Positions 1-7,839 are shown, counted from the first letter of the stretch. The stretch: 9,779 bases of DNA from Bacteroidales bacterium (GCA_900768725.1 CAAGDU010000205.1:1-9779); one strand, 5' to 3'. Program-made: numbers and translations. The notes: generated by a model not told the origin, from the sequence alone.

Positions 1-37
1 AGATGACCCTCCCCAACCCTCACAGGACCCCCTCCAA

Positions 38-57
38 CTCCCCCTACAAAGGGGGAG
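38..57. repeat. GC-rich hairpin after the last gene
   Basis: CTCCCCC (38-44) and GGGGGAG (51-57) form a 7-bp stem with a six-base loop. It lies about 70 bases beyond the stop of the DUF4960-like gene and could end or protect the transcript, but no T-run follows on the minus strand. The sequence resembles the CCCTCCC...GGGAGGG repeats at 9604-9660. Confidence 0.45.
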
Positions 58-100
58 AGTTTGGTTAGAAATTGTGCGGTTTTCATAAGTGGTCAGTGAT

Positions 101-146
101 TAGTGGTTAGTGGTTAGTGGTTAGTTGGTTAGTGTTTAGTGGTTAG
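101..146. repeat. Degenerate heptamer array overlapping the 3' end of the DUF4960-like gene
   Basis: TAGTGGT units lie at 101, 108, 115 and 137, with variants TAGTTGGT (122) and TAGTGTT (130). Read on the minus strand the units encode the final TTKH residues and supply the TAA stop at 131-129; more TAA triplets follow in every frame. Confidence 0.85.
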
Positions 147-1535
147 ATAGTTGATGGCGTTCAGGGTCATTTGGTCGATGTTGCTATGGTAGCCGGTATA
201 GACTCCGTCGATGGAATACCAGTCGTAGCAGCCGGTGCCTATGCAGAGGATGGCGGGCTTGTCTGCGGTGTGCACATATTCCCATACGACCACGGCTCCG
301 TCGCCTCCGCGGGCTATCGCCTTGGCTTGTGCGTGTTGCTCAAAGTCGGTAAGCGTGGGATAGCCTCCCCAGTCGTCGCCTATGTGCCATTGGGCGGTGG
401 AGTTGGTGATACGGTAGCCCGCGTCGCAAGTGTAGATGGTGGCTGGGTCGGTGCCTTTGGCTAAGTCGGCAAAGAGCGGGTGATTTGCGTCCACGGCGAA
501 GAAACTCCACGGCTCGTTGGTGGTCTCGGGGCTGTCTTCATTTCCTCCCCAGCAGTTGTTGGGGAAGCGGTCGGTGGGGTTGTTGCCGTTGAGGCTGAGA
601 TAGCCCGGCAGATAGGTAGCGTAGCGCGAGAGGAGCAAGGTGCCTCCGTTGTCTATGTACTTTTGGAACGCAGCCACTGCTGCTACGGCTTCCGAGGCAG
701 CATTCTCAAAAGCCGCCTTGCCGTCCACGCCGCCATCTCGATGGAAATGCCACCAGATAACCTTGCAGGCGGATAGTTCCACCTTGCCGCCGGCAAAATC
801 CGTCAAAGAGCAATACTGCGCTTGCTCTATCTCAGAGAGCATCCAATCGCAGGCACGGCGCTCCTCGGGCAGCAACTGCTCTATCGTGGCGGCTGTACCC
901 ACAAACAGTGCGGCGGGTGCATCCATCTTATCCACATGTACGGTATAGACATTGGTGAGCGTTTGGTTGGATACCGTATAGGTTACCGGTTTCGAGAAAT
1001 CCGCCGGCACACCGCTCTCGGGCGAAACTACGGCACCATCGGACACCTTGATAACGGGTGTCATCGCTGTGATATTCTCGGAAGAGGGTACATAGACACG
1101 TATGGTTTTGTCCTCTTGGTTGATACCACCCACATATCGACTATTCAGCACGAAAGAGGTAATCTGTGCCTTTGCGAAACGCACCATGAGCGTCCATTCC
1201 TGATAGACATCTCCGTTGGTAACCACGATAGCCCTATTCGTGAGCAGGTTGAGACTATCTCCAACGTTCACATCTGCCGTTGCGCCCGCGCTGACAGACA
1301 GTTGGGAAAGCACCATAGCGGACACCGCATAGCCCTCCGGCACATAGACCGTTACCGTGCGGGCGGGAACATCTATGGTGCCCGCATATTGTTCATCCAG
1401 CACCAGCGACTCTATCCGACAGTCGCCGACGATATCCGGATTGCCCGCCATATGTCCTTTGCAGCCGGCGAACAGCAGGACAGAGACCAAGCATGCCGTT
1501 ATAACTTGACAATTTGACAATTTATAATTTTTCAT
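129..1535 (-). CDS. Surface lipoprotein with two Ig-like repeats and a DUF4960-like domain, probable glycan-binding protein
   Basis: The 468-residue product has a lipoprotein signal with lipobox LFAGC (C25). It then has two related Ig-like/DUF5018-type repeats: about 39-119 (IESLVLDEQYAGTIDVPART) and about 123-203 (ITSFVLNSRYVGGINQEDKT). Each contains a TVxVYVP- or IRVYVP-like strand. Residues about 207-465 form a C-terminal domain that I recognise as DUF4960-like. It has a ThuA/glutaminase-like look, with strands KVIWWHFHRDGG, GGTLLLSRYA and AILCIGTGCYDWY and many exposed tryptophans and tyrosines. As I recall the family, such proteins accompany fructan (levan/inulin) loci as surface glycan-binding lipoproteins, so that role is inferred. 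It lies 323 bases after susD, a gap with repeats and no clear promoter of its own. Oddities: the first codons (KNYKLSNCQVI) fall in an AATTGTC-type repeat, and the last residues TTKH plus the TAA stop are encoded by the heptamer array at 101-146. Confidence 0.88.
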   Translation of the reverse strand: MKNYKLSNCQVITACLVSVLLFAGCKGHMAGNPDIVGDCRIESLVLDEQYAGTIDVPARTVTVYVPEGYAVSAMVLSQLSVSAGATADVNVGDSLNLLTNRAIVVTNGDVYQEWTLMVRFAKAQITSFVLNSRYVGGINQEDKTIRVYVPSSENITAMTPVIKVSDGAVVSPESGVPADFSKPVTYTVSNQTLTNVYTVHVDKMDAPAALFVGTAATIEQLLPEERRACDWMLSEIEQAQYCSLTDFAGGKVELSACKVIWWHFHRDGGVDGKAAFENAASEAVAAVAAFQKYIDNGGTLLLSRYATYLPGYLSLNGNNPTDRFPNNCWGGNEDSPETTNEPWSFFAVDANHPLFADLAKGTDPATIYTCDAGYRITNSTAQWHIGDDWGGYPTLTDFEQHAQAKAIARGGDGAVVVWEYVHTADKPAILCIGTGCYDWYSIDGVYTGYHSNIDQMTLNAINYLTTKH

Positions 1536-1565
1536 GATTGTGTTAATTGTTCAGAGCATACGCCT

Positions 1566-1586
1566 CTTAATTCTTAATTCTTAATT
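1566..1586. repeat. Heptamer tandem array upstream of the DUF4960-like gene
   Basis: Three perfect copies of CTTAATT start at 1566, 1573 and 1580. Together with the 1820-1854 array they bracket the GC-rich inverted-repeat element. The rest of 1536-1697 is AT-rich, and I see no CAAAnnTA (minus-strand TAnnTTTG) promoter box in it. Confidence 0.8.
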
Positions 1587-1697
1587 ACCTTCGACTATTT
1601 AGTTTTAATGGTTCTTTTTAATGGGCTTTAATGGAGAATAAAAAATTAATGGTTAATTACACAATAATTATATGTTAAAAGTCATTTGACTATGTGT

Positions 1698-1810
1698 AGC
1701 CACTCCCCCGCCTCCCTCGCAGAGGGGATGAAGCGATGTCCAGTGGACATCGAGGGTAAGGGGGCGGGAGGAGGATCCCGATTCATCGGGACCGCAGTGG
1801 GGGAGTGGCT
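1698..1810. repeat. 113-bp inverted-repeat element, MITE- or REP-like
   Basis: The ends AGCCACTCCCCC (1698-1709) and GGGGGAGTGGCT (1799-1810) are perfect 12-bp inverted repeats. Inside are a 9-bp stem with a one-base loop (CGATGTCCA 1734-1742 and TGGACATCG 1744-1752) and a smaller TCCCGA/TCGGGA hairpin around 1776-1790. The interior is GC-rich within an AT-rich gap, and 16 bases of it (1754-1769) recur inverted at 9746-9761, so it belongs to a dispersed family. No target-site duplication is evident. It sits between susD and the DUF4960-like gene and may act as an RNA stabiliser that separates their expression. Confidence 0.65.
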
Positions 1811-1819
1811 GCGCACTCT

Positions 1820-1854
1820 TAATTCCTAATTCCTAATTCCTAATTCATAATTCA
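1820..1854. repeat. Heptamer tandem array just after susD
   Basis: Five 7-bp units: TAATTCC at 1820, 1827 and 1834, then TAATTCA at 1841 and 1848. The array begins four bases after the susD stop in the direction of transcription. On the minus strand each unit carries a TAG or TGA, and because seven is not a multiple of three the stops fall in all frames. Confidence 0.85.
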
Positions 1855-1858
1855 TCTA

Positions 1859-3595
1859 TCACCATCCGCCGATGTTTTGCGTATAGTGCCCGTTGGATGC
1901 AGCAATCTGCGAATAGGGTATGGGCAGGTACTCGTCTTTGTTTTTCGTGAAATGCGCTCCGGCGTAGATGGCGCAGTTGGCAGCCTCGGTAGCATAGTAG
2001 TTGTTGAGGATAATGTCTGCTTCTCCCCAGCGCACGAGGTCGAAGAAACGCTCCGACTCCATCCCCATCTCCAAGCGGCGCTCGGTCTTCACTATCGCCA
2101 AGGTTTCCTCTTGGCTGTATGTGCCTGTGTATTGCCCCACACTCATCTTCACCCCATAAGCCGTCTCATACCCTGCGAGGATACCCGTCTGAGCACTCTG
2201 CAAGGCACGCGAGCGCAGACGATTGACCAGCGCAACCGCCTCGGCGGTACCGCCTTCGTTCAGTTGTACCAACGCCTCCGCACGCTCCAGCAACACATCC
2301 GCGTAGCGGAACACGATACGGTTCATCGGGCTGCCCCACCACGAGCCTTTTATCAGGTACTCCGTGTCGGGGTCCACATTGTGCTTGAGCGAGATATTGT
2401 AACCATAGAGTCCGTTGGAGCGGCTCCATACGTTGGTCTTCGCCATCATATAGTTCGGATTGAACTCGTAGGGCAGCCCCGGCATGCCGACCGTGAGGAA
2501 GAGTCGCGGGTCAGCATAGTCGGTGGTCATGTCGTAGTTGGTAGTGTTGGTGTTCCCCGTCAGAGCAACAGGCAAGCCGGCAGCAGTGGTGCGATAGGCA
2601 TTCACAAGGTTCTGACTGGGCTTGTAGAAATCGCAGCCGCCATCGGTAACACCCGGGATATTGGGCACGCAAAGACCGTAACTCCAATTGAGGTTGCCAA
2701 AGGTTGTGCCATCGTCCATCGAATACTGGATAGCCCAAATACTCTCTACGCCATTCTCATACTGCGGCTCGGGGCGGAAATTATTATGGAAGTCCGGCTC
2801 CAAGCCATAGCCTGCGTACCATTGTTCATCGGAATAATAGAGCACCTTTTTGAGGTCTTCCTTGTCTATACTCGTAACAGCATGCGACATGGGGGCGTCT
2901 TGGCGGTAGGCTTTGTAGAGATACACCTTGGTGAGAAAAGCAGCCGCAGCGGCTTTGTTGGCACGCCCTTTCTCGGACTGCACCTGAGGCAGATGGGCGA
3001 AAGCGTACTCCAAATCGCGTATGATAAGCCCCCACCCTTCGTCGTTGGTGTAGGTGGTGTTGCTCAGCGCGTTGTATTCATCGGGCGACAGGTTCGCCTC
3101 CACCACAAACGGTATGTTCTTATACAAGCGTTTGAGCAGGAAATGACCATACGCACGCAGGAAATACATCTCGGCGAGGCGCGTATCACGCAGCGTGTAG
3201 GTACTATCCATAGGTTCCAATACGGCAATGGCAGTGTTCACACGCGAGATACAATTATACAAACGCACCCACATATCGTTGATGTTCCAGTTCGTGGTCA
3301 GCACTCCCTGCTGGATTTCCAGTTGGTGAAATACATCGCCATCGGAGGTGCCGTTACCACCTTTGTAGGCATCGTCGGAGCGCACATCGAAATTCCACAT
3401 AGAGAAAGAGGAGTTGATGTCCTCCGCCGACATGAAGATAGCATAAGCCGATATGACCAACTCGTCTATGCGCTCCGGGTCGTTCACCTGCGTATCGGAG
3501 AGCGTGCCTTGCGGCATTTGGCTATTGAGGAAGTCGCAACCGGTCAGCGAGAGACTCGCCAACACAATGAATGATATAATGATATGCTTTTTCAT
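1859..3595 (-). CDS. susD: SusD/RagB-family surface glycan-binding lipoprotein
   Basis: This 578-residue lipoprotein is the lid and glycan-capture partner of the SusC transporter encoded just before it. The signal peptide MKKHIIISFIVLASLSLTGC ends in a good lipobox with lipidated C20. Family landmarks are present in the expected order: an N-terminal segment DFLNSQMPQG; the helical motif MYFLRAYGHFLLKRLYKNIP at about 143-162; the second TPR-like helix RANKAAAAAFLTKVYLYKAY at 211-230; and the C-terminal block ERRLEMGMESERFFDLVRW (505-523) followed by YLPIP (556-560) and the terminal NIGGW. Length is typical for the family. Aromatic residues that could stack on sugar rings are plentiful in the middle (for example WSYG and GSWWG), but the binding residues cannot be assigned without a structure. 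The stop TGA is followed after four bases by a heptamer repeat array. Confidence 0.97.
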   Translation of the reverse strand: MKKHIIISFIVLASLSLTGCDFLNSQMPQGTLSDTQVNDPERIDELVISAYAIFMSAEDINSSFSMWNFDVRSDDAYKGGNGTSDGDVFHQLEIQQGVLTTNWNINDMWVRLYNCISRVNTAIAVLEPMDSTYTLRDTRLAEMYFLRAYGHFLLKRLYKNIPFVVEANLSPDEYNALSNTTYTNDEGWGLIIRDLEYAFAHLPQVQSEKGRANKAAAAAFLTKVYLYKAYRQDAPMSHAVTSIDKEDLKKVLYYSDEQWYAGYGLEPDFHNNFRPEPQYENGVESIWAIQYSMDDGTTFGNLNWSYGLCVPNIPGVTDGGCDFYKPSQNLVNAYRTTAAGLPVALTGNTNTTNYDMTTDYADPRLFLTVGMPGLPYEFNPNYMMAKTNVWSRSNGLYGYNISLKHNVDPDTEYLIKGSWWGSPMNRIVFRYADVLLERAEALVQLNEGGTAEAVALVNRLRSRALQSAQTGILAGYETAYGVKMSVGQYTGTYSQEETLAIVKTERRLEMGMESERFFDLVRWGEADIILNNYYATEAANCAIYAGAHFTKNKDEYLPIPYSQIAASNGHYTQNIGGW

Positions 3596-3611
3596 ATTTC
3601 CTATTACTTTA

Positions 3612-6600
3612 TCAGAAGTTCAACGATGTTCCTACGGTGATATTCAGTGCATTAGGATAGCCGTAGTTCGGGTTCTCGGGGTCAACGCCCGTGAACGAGC
3701 GCGCATGGATAGTGAACACGTTTTGCGCCGAGACGAAGAAGCGCCAACGCTCCATGTGCAGTTTCTGCAAGGCTTTCTCCGGCAGGTTGTAGCCCAACTG
3801 GATATTCTTCAGTTTGAGATAACTGCCGTCCTCCACCCAATAGGAAGATACGCGCTTCTCGTTGTTGTTGTCGGCTATGGAGAGCGCAGGGATATCCGAG
3901 TCGGGATTGGTGGGACTCCACGCATCCAACAGGCGCGTTCCTTTGTTCAGGTTGCTGATATTCAGACCGGACCAGAGGTCGGTCTCTTTCTTCAGGTCGG
4001 AGATGATATCCACACCCTGCACCCCTTGGAAGAAAAGCGTCAGGTCAAAGCCGAAATACTCCAAATAGATATTCAAACCGTAGGAGATAGCCGGCACGGG
4101 GTTGTAAATCCAGTCTTGGTCTGCCTCCGTAATCTTGCCATCGCCGTTCAGGTCTTTCCACATGATTCGTCCCAATCCGGCTCCCGTCTGCTCGGCATGG
4201 TTGTCGATATCATCTTGCGAGCGGAAGATGCCTTCTGCCACATAGCCCACCTGTGCGCCCATCGGATGCCCCACTACCGACTTCACGCCGTTGCCGCCAA
4301 ACGTACCGTTGGCAGCCACCGTCTCCGGCAGTTTGGTAATCATATTGTCGTAGTGCGACAGGTTGGCGTTGATATCCCATCGGAAGCCGTTGGTCTCGCC
4401 CCTGGTACCCAACATCAGTTCCTCACCGATATTGCGCATAGAGCCGGCATTCACCCACTGGCTTGCCCCCTCACCCATAGCGGCTATGCCTGCCATGTAG
4501 AGCAAGATATCATCCGTATTTTTGTAGAACCAATCGAAACTACCATACAACTTCTGCCCCCAAAGCGAGAAGTCGATACCGGCATTGGTCTGTGTGGTGG
4601 TCTCCCACTTGAGGTCGTCGTTGCCAATCTGCGTGCGTTTCATGCCGGACGGCAAGGTGCTGCCACCGTTGGTGCCAGCTATGTCGTAACTCGTACCATA
4701 ACTCTGTCCGCCGCTCTCGTTCACACCATAGCCGCTGACGTAGATGGTATAACGCGCCAAGTTGGAAATCTCTTGGTTGCCCGTCTGTCCCCACGAGACA
4801 CGAATCTTCAAGTCGTCGAGCACGTGCTTGGTGGACTGCATCCAACGCTCTTCGCTCAGACGCCAGCCCAGCGAGACGGCAGGGAAAGTGGCAAACTGGT
4901 TATTCCGACCAAAGCGGCTGGAGCCATCGCGGCGCACCGTGAGCGATGCCATATAGCGATTGTCATAAGAGTAGTTGGCTTTTGCAAAATAGGACAACAG
5001 CGAGTAGCCCTCCGAGGAGCCGTATGCCTGCGCCTTGCCCGTACCCGCATCGGGCCACATGTAATCGGGCGTGAGCAGGATATAGTCTTGCTTGTAGCCA
5101 GAGAAGTACTCCGACTGCTCGCGGTTCAACTCCACACCCAGCATCACATCGCCGCGGTGTTTCTTCACCTCGAAGTTATAGGTCGCTACGGCGTTCCACA
5201 TCCAGCGCATCCAGTGCTCCTGCTTGGCTTCCACCGCATTGGTCTCGGTAGCGACGTTGCCTTCCGTAACGGGATAGGTGAAGATACGCTGCTTCTTCTG
5301 CGAGTAGTCGATACCTGCCGTTGTACGGATATGCAGCCCCTTATACGCCTCCACATCCACAAACGCGTTTCCAAACAAGCGCCAATAGGTATAGCGGTTG
5401 TCGGCATTGCGCTGCAAGCGCGCCACGGGGTTCTCTCTATCGGGATATCCGCCCACGGGACCGACATACTCGCCATCCTTGGTATAAACAGGCAGCGAGG
5501 GGTTGAACTGCAAGGCATTCTGCAAAATACCCCCGGGTGCCTGCACCTCTGAGGTGCGGGACAAGGTGAAGTTCTCGCCGATGGTTACCCTGTCGTTGAG
5601 GAAAGAATAGTCAGAATTAGCACGCGCAGAGAATCGGTCGAAATCCGACTCCTTGATGACACCCATGTTCTTGTAGTAGTCCACAGAGAAGAAACTGCGT
5701 CCGTGCTTGCCGCCTTGGCTCACGGAGAGGTTATACTGCTGCACGATACCCGTGCGTGTGATTTGGTCGAACCAGTCGGTGTCGGCAGCGGGTGTAGTGC
5801 CTGCATCGTCTAAATACTTGCGCATCCGCATACCTTTCAGCATAGGGTAGCCATTGGCATCATAGCCCCATTGGTAGGCATAGCCCAATCCGTTGGTGTT
5901 CGGGTCGAGCCCGTCGTTCACATACGCCTGCCACAAGCATTGTCCGAACTGCTCGCTGTTGAGCACCGACATACGATTTACGTATTGGCTTGCCGTTACG
6001 CTGGCATCGAAGGTTACCTTCACCTTGCCCTCTTGTCCTTTCTTCGTGGTGATGATGATAACACCGTTTGCCGCACGCGAACCGTATATAGAAGCCGATG
6101 CTGCGTCTTTCAGCACTTGGATAGACTCGATGTCATTGCCGTTGAGTTCGTGCATGCCGCCTTTGGTAGGCACACCGTCAATGATATAGAGCGGATCGTT
6201 GTTATTCAGCGTGCCGATACCGCGAATACGCACGGTGGCACTACCCGAAGGAGACCCGTCGGCAGAAATGTTCACACCCGCAATCTTGCCCTGCATGGCT
6301 TTCATCGGGTTGTTCTCGTTCTGCTTCTTCAGGTCGCCCACACTCACCACGCTCACCGCACCCGTCAAGTCTGACTTGCGCTGCGCGGTATAGCCCGTTA
6401 CTACCAACTCCTCCAACTGCTCCGTGTTCTCCGACATCCGTATTTCCATATTGGATTGGGCAGGCAAGGCTAAATCCTTGTAACCAATATAACTAACTAA
6501 CAGAGTCGCACCTTCTTGTACCTCCAGCACGAAGTTACTGTCAAAGTCGGTAACCGTACCGTTTTGCGTGCCCTGCTCCAATATGGAAACGCCGATGAGC

Positions 6601-6716
6601 GGTTCGCGAGTGGTTTCATCCGACACATTGCCTTGAATGGTCATAACCTCTGCGCACAACGTTAATATAGAGCAAACTATTAACGCGGCAACGGCCAATA
6701 ATCGATGTTTCGGCAT
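3612..6716 (-). CDS. susC: SusC/RagA-family TonB-dependent outer-membrane glycan transporter
   Basis: The 1034-residue product is a full-length SusC homologue. It imports oligosaccharides across the outer membrane, powered by TonB, with the SusD partner as a lid. A signal peptide covers about residues 1-22. A carboxypeptidase-regulatory-like domain spans about 26-97 (IQGNVSDETTREPLIGVSI; the usual DxDGxF turn reads DFDSNF here). A TonB-box-like EELVVTGY lies at 102-109. The plug domain spans about 110-226, with the SusC signatures VRIRGIGTLNNNDPLYIIDG and IESIQVLKDAASASIYGSRA. The remainder is the beta-barrel, ending in the outer-membrane terminal phenylalanine (TVGTSLNF). The susD start is only 16 bases after the stop, which indicates a translationally close pair. 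The 102-base leader before the ATG contains a strong hairpin (6735-6789). The substrate cannot be read from the sequence; fructan is inferred from the neighbours. Long open frames on the opposite strand here are shadows. Confidence 0.97.
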   Translation of the reverse strand: MPKHRLLAVAALIVCSILTLCAEVMTIQGNVSDETTREPLIGVSILEQGTQNGTVTDFDSNFVLEVQEGATLLVSYIGYKDLALPAQSNMEIRMSENTEQLEELVVTGYTAQRKSDLTGAVSVVSVGDLKKQNENNPMKAMQGKIAGVNISADGSPSGSATVRIRGIGTLNNNDPLYIIDGVPTKGGMHELNGNDIESIQVLKDAASASIYGSRAANGVIIITTKKGQEGKVKVTFDASVTASQYVNRMSVLNSEQFGQCLWQAYVNDGLDPNTNGLGYAYQWGYDANGYPMLKGMRMRKYLDDAGTTPAADTDWFDQITRTGIVQQYNLSVSQGGKHGRSFFSVDYYKNMGVIKESDFDRFSARANSDYSFLNDRVTIGENFTLSRTSEVQAPGGILQNALQFNPSLPVYTKDGEYVGPVGGYPDRENPVARLQRNADNRYTYWRLFGNAFVDVEAYKGLHIRTTAGIDYSQKKQRIFTYPVTEGNVATETNAVEAKQEHWMRWMWNAVATYNFEVKKHRGDVMLGVELNREQSEYFSGYKQDYILLTPDYMWPDAGTGKAQAYGSSEGYSLLSYFAKANYSYDNRYMASLTVRRDGSSRFGRNNQFATFPAVSLGWRLSEERWMQSTKHVLDDLKIRVSWGQTGNQEISNLARYTIYVSGYGVNESGGQSYGTSYDIAGTNGGSTLPSGMKRTQIGNDDLKWETTTQTNAGIDFSLWGQKLYGSFDWFYKNTDDILLYMAGIAAMGEGASQWVNAGSMRNIGEELMLGTRGETNGFRWDINANLSHYDNMITKLPETVAANGTFGGNGVKSVVGHPMGAQVGYVAEGIFRSQDDIDNHAEQTGAGLGRIMWKDLNGDGKITEADQDWIYNPVPAISYGLNIYLEYFGFDLTLFFQGVQGVDIISDLKKETDLWSGLNISNLNKGTRLLDAWSPTNPDSDIPALSIADNNNEKRVSSYWVEDGSYLKLKNIQLGYNLPEKALQKLHMERWRFFVSAQNVFTIHARSFTGVDPENPNYGYPNALNITVGTSLNF

Positions 6717-6734
6717 TAGAATTTGAGTTTTTAA

Positions 6735-6789
6735 TAACTTATGCAGTTAGCATGGTACTAACAACCAACTTTGCCAACTGCATAAGTTA
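6735..6789. promoter_or_regulatory. Strong hairpin in the susC leader
   Basis: TAACTTATGCAGTT (6735-6748) and AACTGCATAAGTTA (6776-6789) are perfect 14-bp inverted repeats, and three further pairs (6750-6752 with 6772-6774) can extend the stem inward. It fills much of the 102-base gap between the upstream gene and susC and ends 18 bases before the ATG. On neither strand does a T-run follow, so it does not look like a simple intrinsic terminator. It could be an RNA element that controls or protects susC mRNA, or a protein-binding site. Confidence 0.6.
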
Positions 6790-6818
6790 CAAATTGATAA
6801 TGATTGTTACAAAGACTA

Positions 6819-7748
6819 TTACTTATTGGTAACCATTACTTTTTTACCATTCACAATATATAGCCCATTGCTATTTATCGTCTCTACACGACGACCCAAC
6901 AAATCATAGATACCTTCTACCGAAGGAGACACCTTGTCCAGGCTTTGATAAGAAGTAGCCGTATTCTGCTTCGGTACAAGCACAATGTCGGTCATGTTAA
7001 AGGCTGACTGGGCTTCTTTATTACCTTGAATCATCAGGCGGTCAGAACTAACATTGTTGATAACCGTCAACGGATTCACCTTTGTCAAGTCTAATTCAAC
7101 GAACTTCTGACCACCCTCTGACTTATACTGCAAAGCATAATCTTCAGCCGGAGCACTCGGACCTATTTTAGCAATAACACCGGTATCAGCCCAGTTTGCC
7201 AACAAGTTCAGTACAAAACCATTCTCCGGTCCTTCGTGATAAATACGCATAGAAGCGTATTTGCTCAAATCTTCTGCAGTCAAAGCCTCTTTGAAAAGTT
7301 CAAGCGTATTCCAATTATCCACCCAGAAATAGCCCGTCCAGATAGTCTCGCCCGTTTTCATGTTGCCTGCTTTGCCATCCAATATCTCTATCATTTTGAT
7401 ACCGAACGACGCACCGCAAAGTTCCATACCATACAATTTGCAGGTATCCAACATGGCTTGCGTCATAAAGCACTCATACGATTCTGCTTTATCAATGTTG
7501 CAAAATCGACTACCCGGTAATTTTTGACCATTCGATTTCAACTCTATCACATCCGTAGCATTATTCAACGTTAGTTTCAACAAGTTTCCCTGTTGGCAGG
7601 ATGCAAAATACTCCTTGGAAATGGTGAAAGTTTTTGCCCAAGTTACGACCGTGTCTGTCTGACCTTCTGCGGGAGTCCAAATAGTCTCGGCAGTTACCAT
7701 TGCACAACTCATTAAAGCAGTTGCAAGCATTAAGAATACTTTTTTCAT
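6819..7748 (-). CDS. Secreted two-module protein with sorting-domain-like C-terminus
   Basis: This is a 309-residue protein with a type I signal peptide (residues 1-20, MKKVFLMLATALMSCAMVTA, cleavage likely after VTA). Two related modules follow: 21 to about 125, opening ETIWT, and 134 to about 258, opening ETIWTG. Each ends in a similar strand (FGIKMIEIL, FNMTDIVLV), which points to an internal duplication. Modules of this ETIW type recur in Bacteroidetes secreted proteins, and I infer a beta-sandwich, possibly carbohydrate-binding fold. Residues 270-309 (GIYDLLGRRV, then GLYIVNGKKVMV) resemble a type A sorting domain of the type IX secretion system, though this tail also occurs in species without that system. 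Five cysteines (51, 83, 93, 103, 111) cluster in the first module. The gene is the first one after the promoter at 7832-7839 and is followed after 102 bases by susC, so it probably belongs to the same operon. It is visibly more AT-rich than susC or susD. No enzyme motif was recognised. Confidence 0.8.
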   Translation of the reverse strand: MKKVFLMLATALMSCAMVTAETIWTPAEGQTDTVVTWAKTFTISKEYFASCQQGNLLKLTLNNATDVIELKSNGQKLPGSRFCNIDKAESYECFMTQAMLDTCKLYGMELCGASFGIKMIEILDGKAGNMKTGETIWTGYFWVDNWNTLELFKEALTAEDLSKYASMRIYHEGPENGFVLNLLANWADTGVIAKIGPSAPAEDYALQYKSEGGQKFVELDLTKVNPLTVINNVSSDRLMIQGNKEAQSAFNMTDIVLVPKQNTATSYQSLDKVSPSVEGIYDLLGRRVETINSNGLYIVNGKKVMVTNK

Positions 7749-7831
7749 GACTTTAAAATTTTAAGTGTTAGAAATTCTATTTAACATTCTCGGACATAGA
7801 TAGTTGTCTATTTCCATCCTGTCTTCGGCGG

Positions 7832-7839
7832 CAAAAGTA
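7832..7839 (-). promoter_or_regulatory. Bacteroidetes -7 promoter box (TACTTTTG)
   Basis: On the minus strand the sequence reads TACTTTTGCCGCC, a perfect match to the Bacteroidetes -7 consensus TAnnTTTG and followed by the GC-rich run often seen there. Transcription should begin near 7825-7830, giving a leader of roughly 80 bases before the ATG at 7748. A TTTG on the minus strand exists at 7869-7866, but the spacing of 26 bases exceeds the usual 19-21, so a proper -33 box is missing. That fits a promoter that needs an activator such as the AraC-type regulator encoded upstream. Confidence 0.6.

Noticed and set aside
822..1517. A 231-codon plus-strand open frame antisense to the DUF4960-like gene
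   Set aside because: Shadow frame; the minus-strand gene has a lipobox and recognisable repeats, whereas this frame has none.
1877..3574. A 565-codon plus-strand open frame antisense to susD
   Set aside because: Same reason: it mirrors almost the full susD gene, with arginine/histidine/valine-rich low-information sequence and no family signature.
3453..5552. A 699-codon plus-strand open frame antisense to susC/susD
   Set aside because: It lies in a fixed frame opposite clear SusC coding sequence, has no recognisable domain and crosses the susC/susD junction; it is a frame shadow caused by codon use of the real gene.
6800..6818. TAGTCTTTG as a separate susC promoter -7 box
   Set aside because: The spacing between TA and TTTG is three bases instead of two and no TTTG -33 box is found at the right distance, so it is too weak to list.
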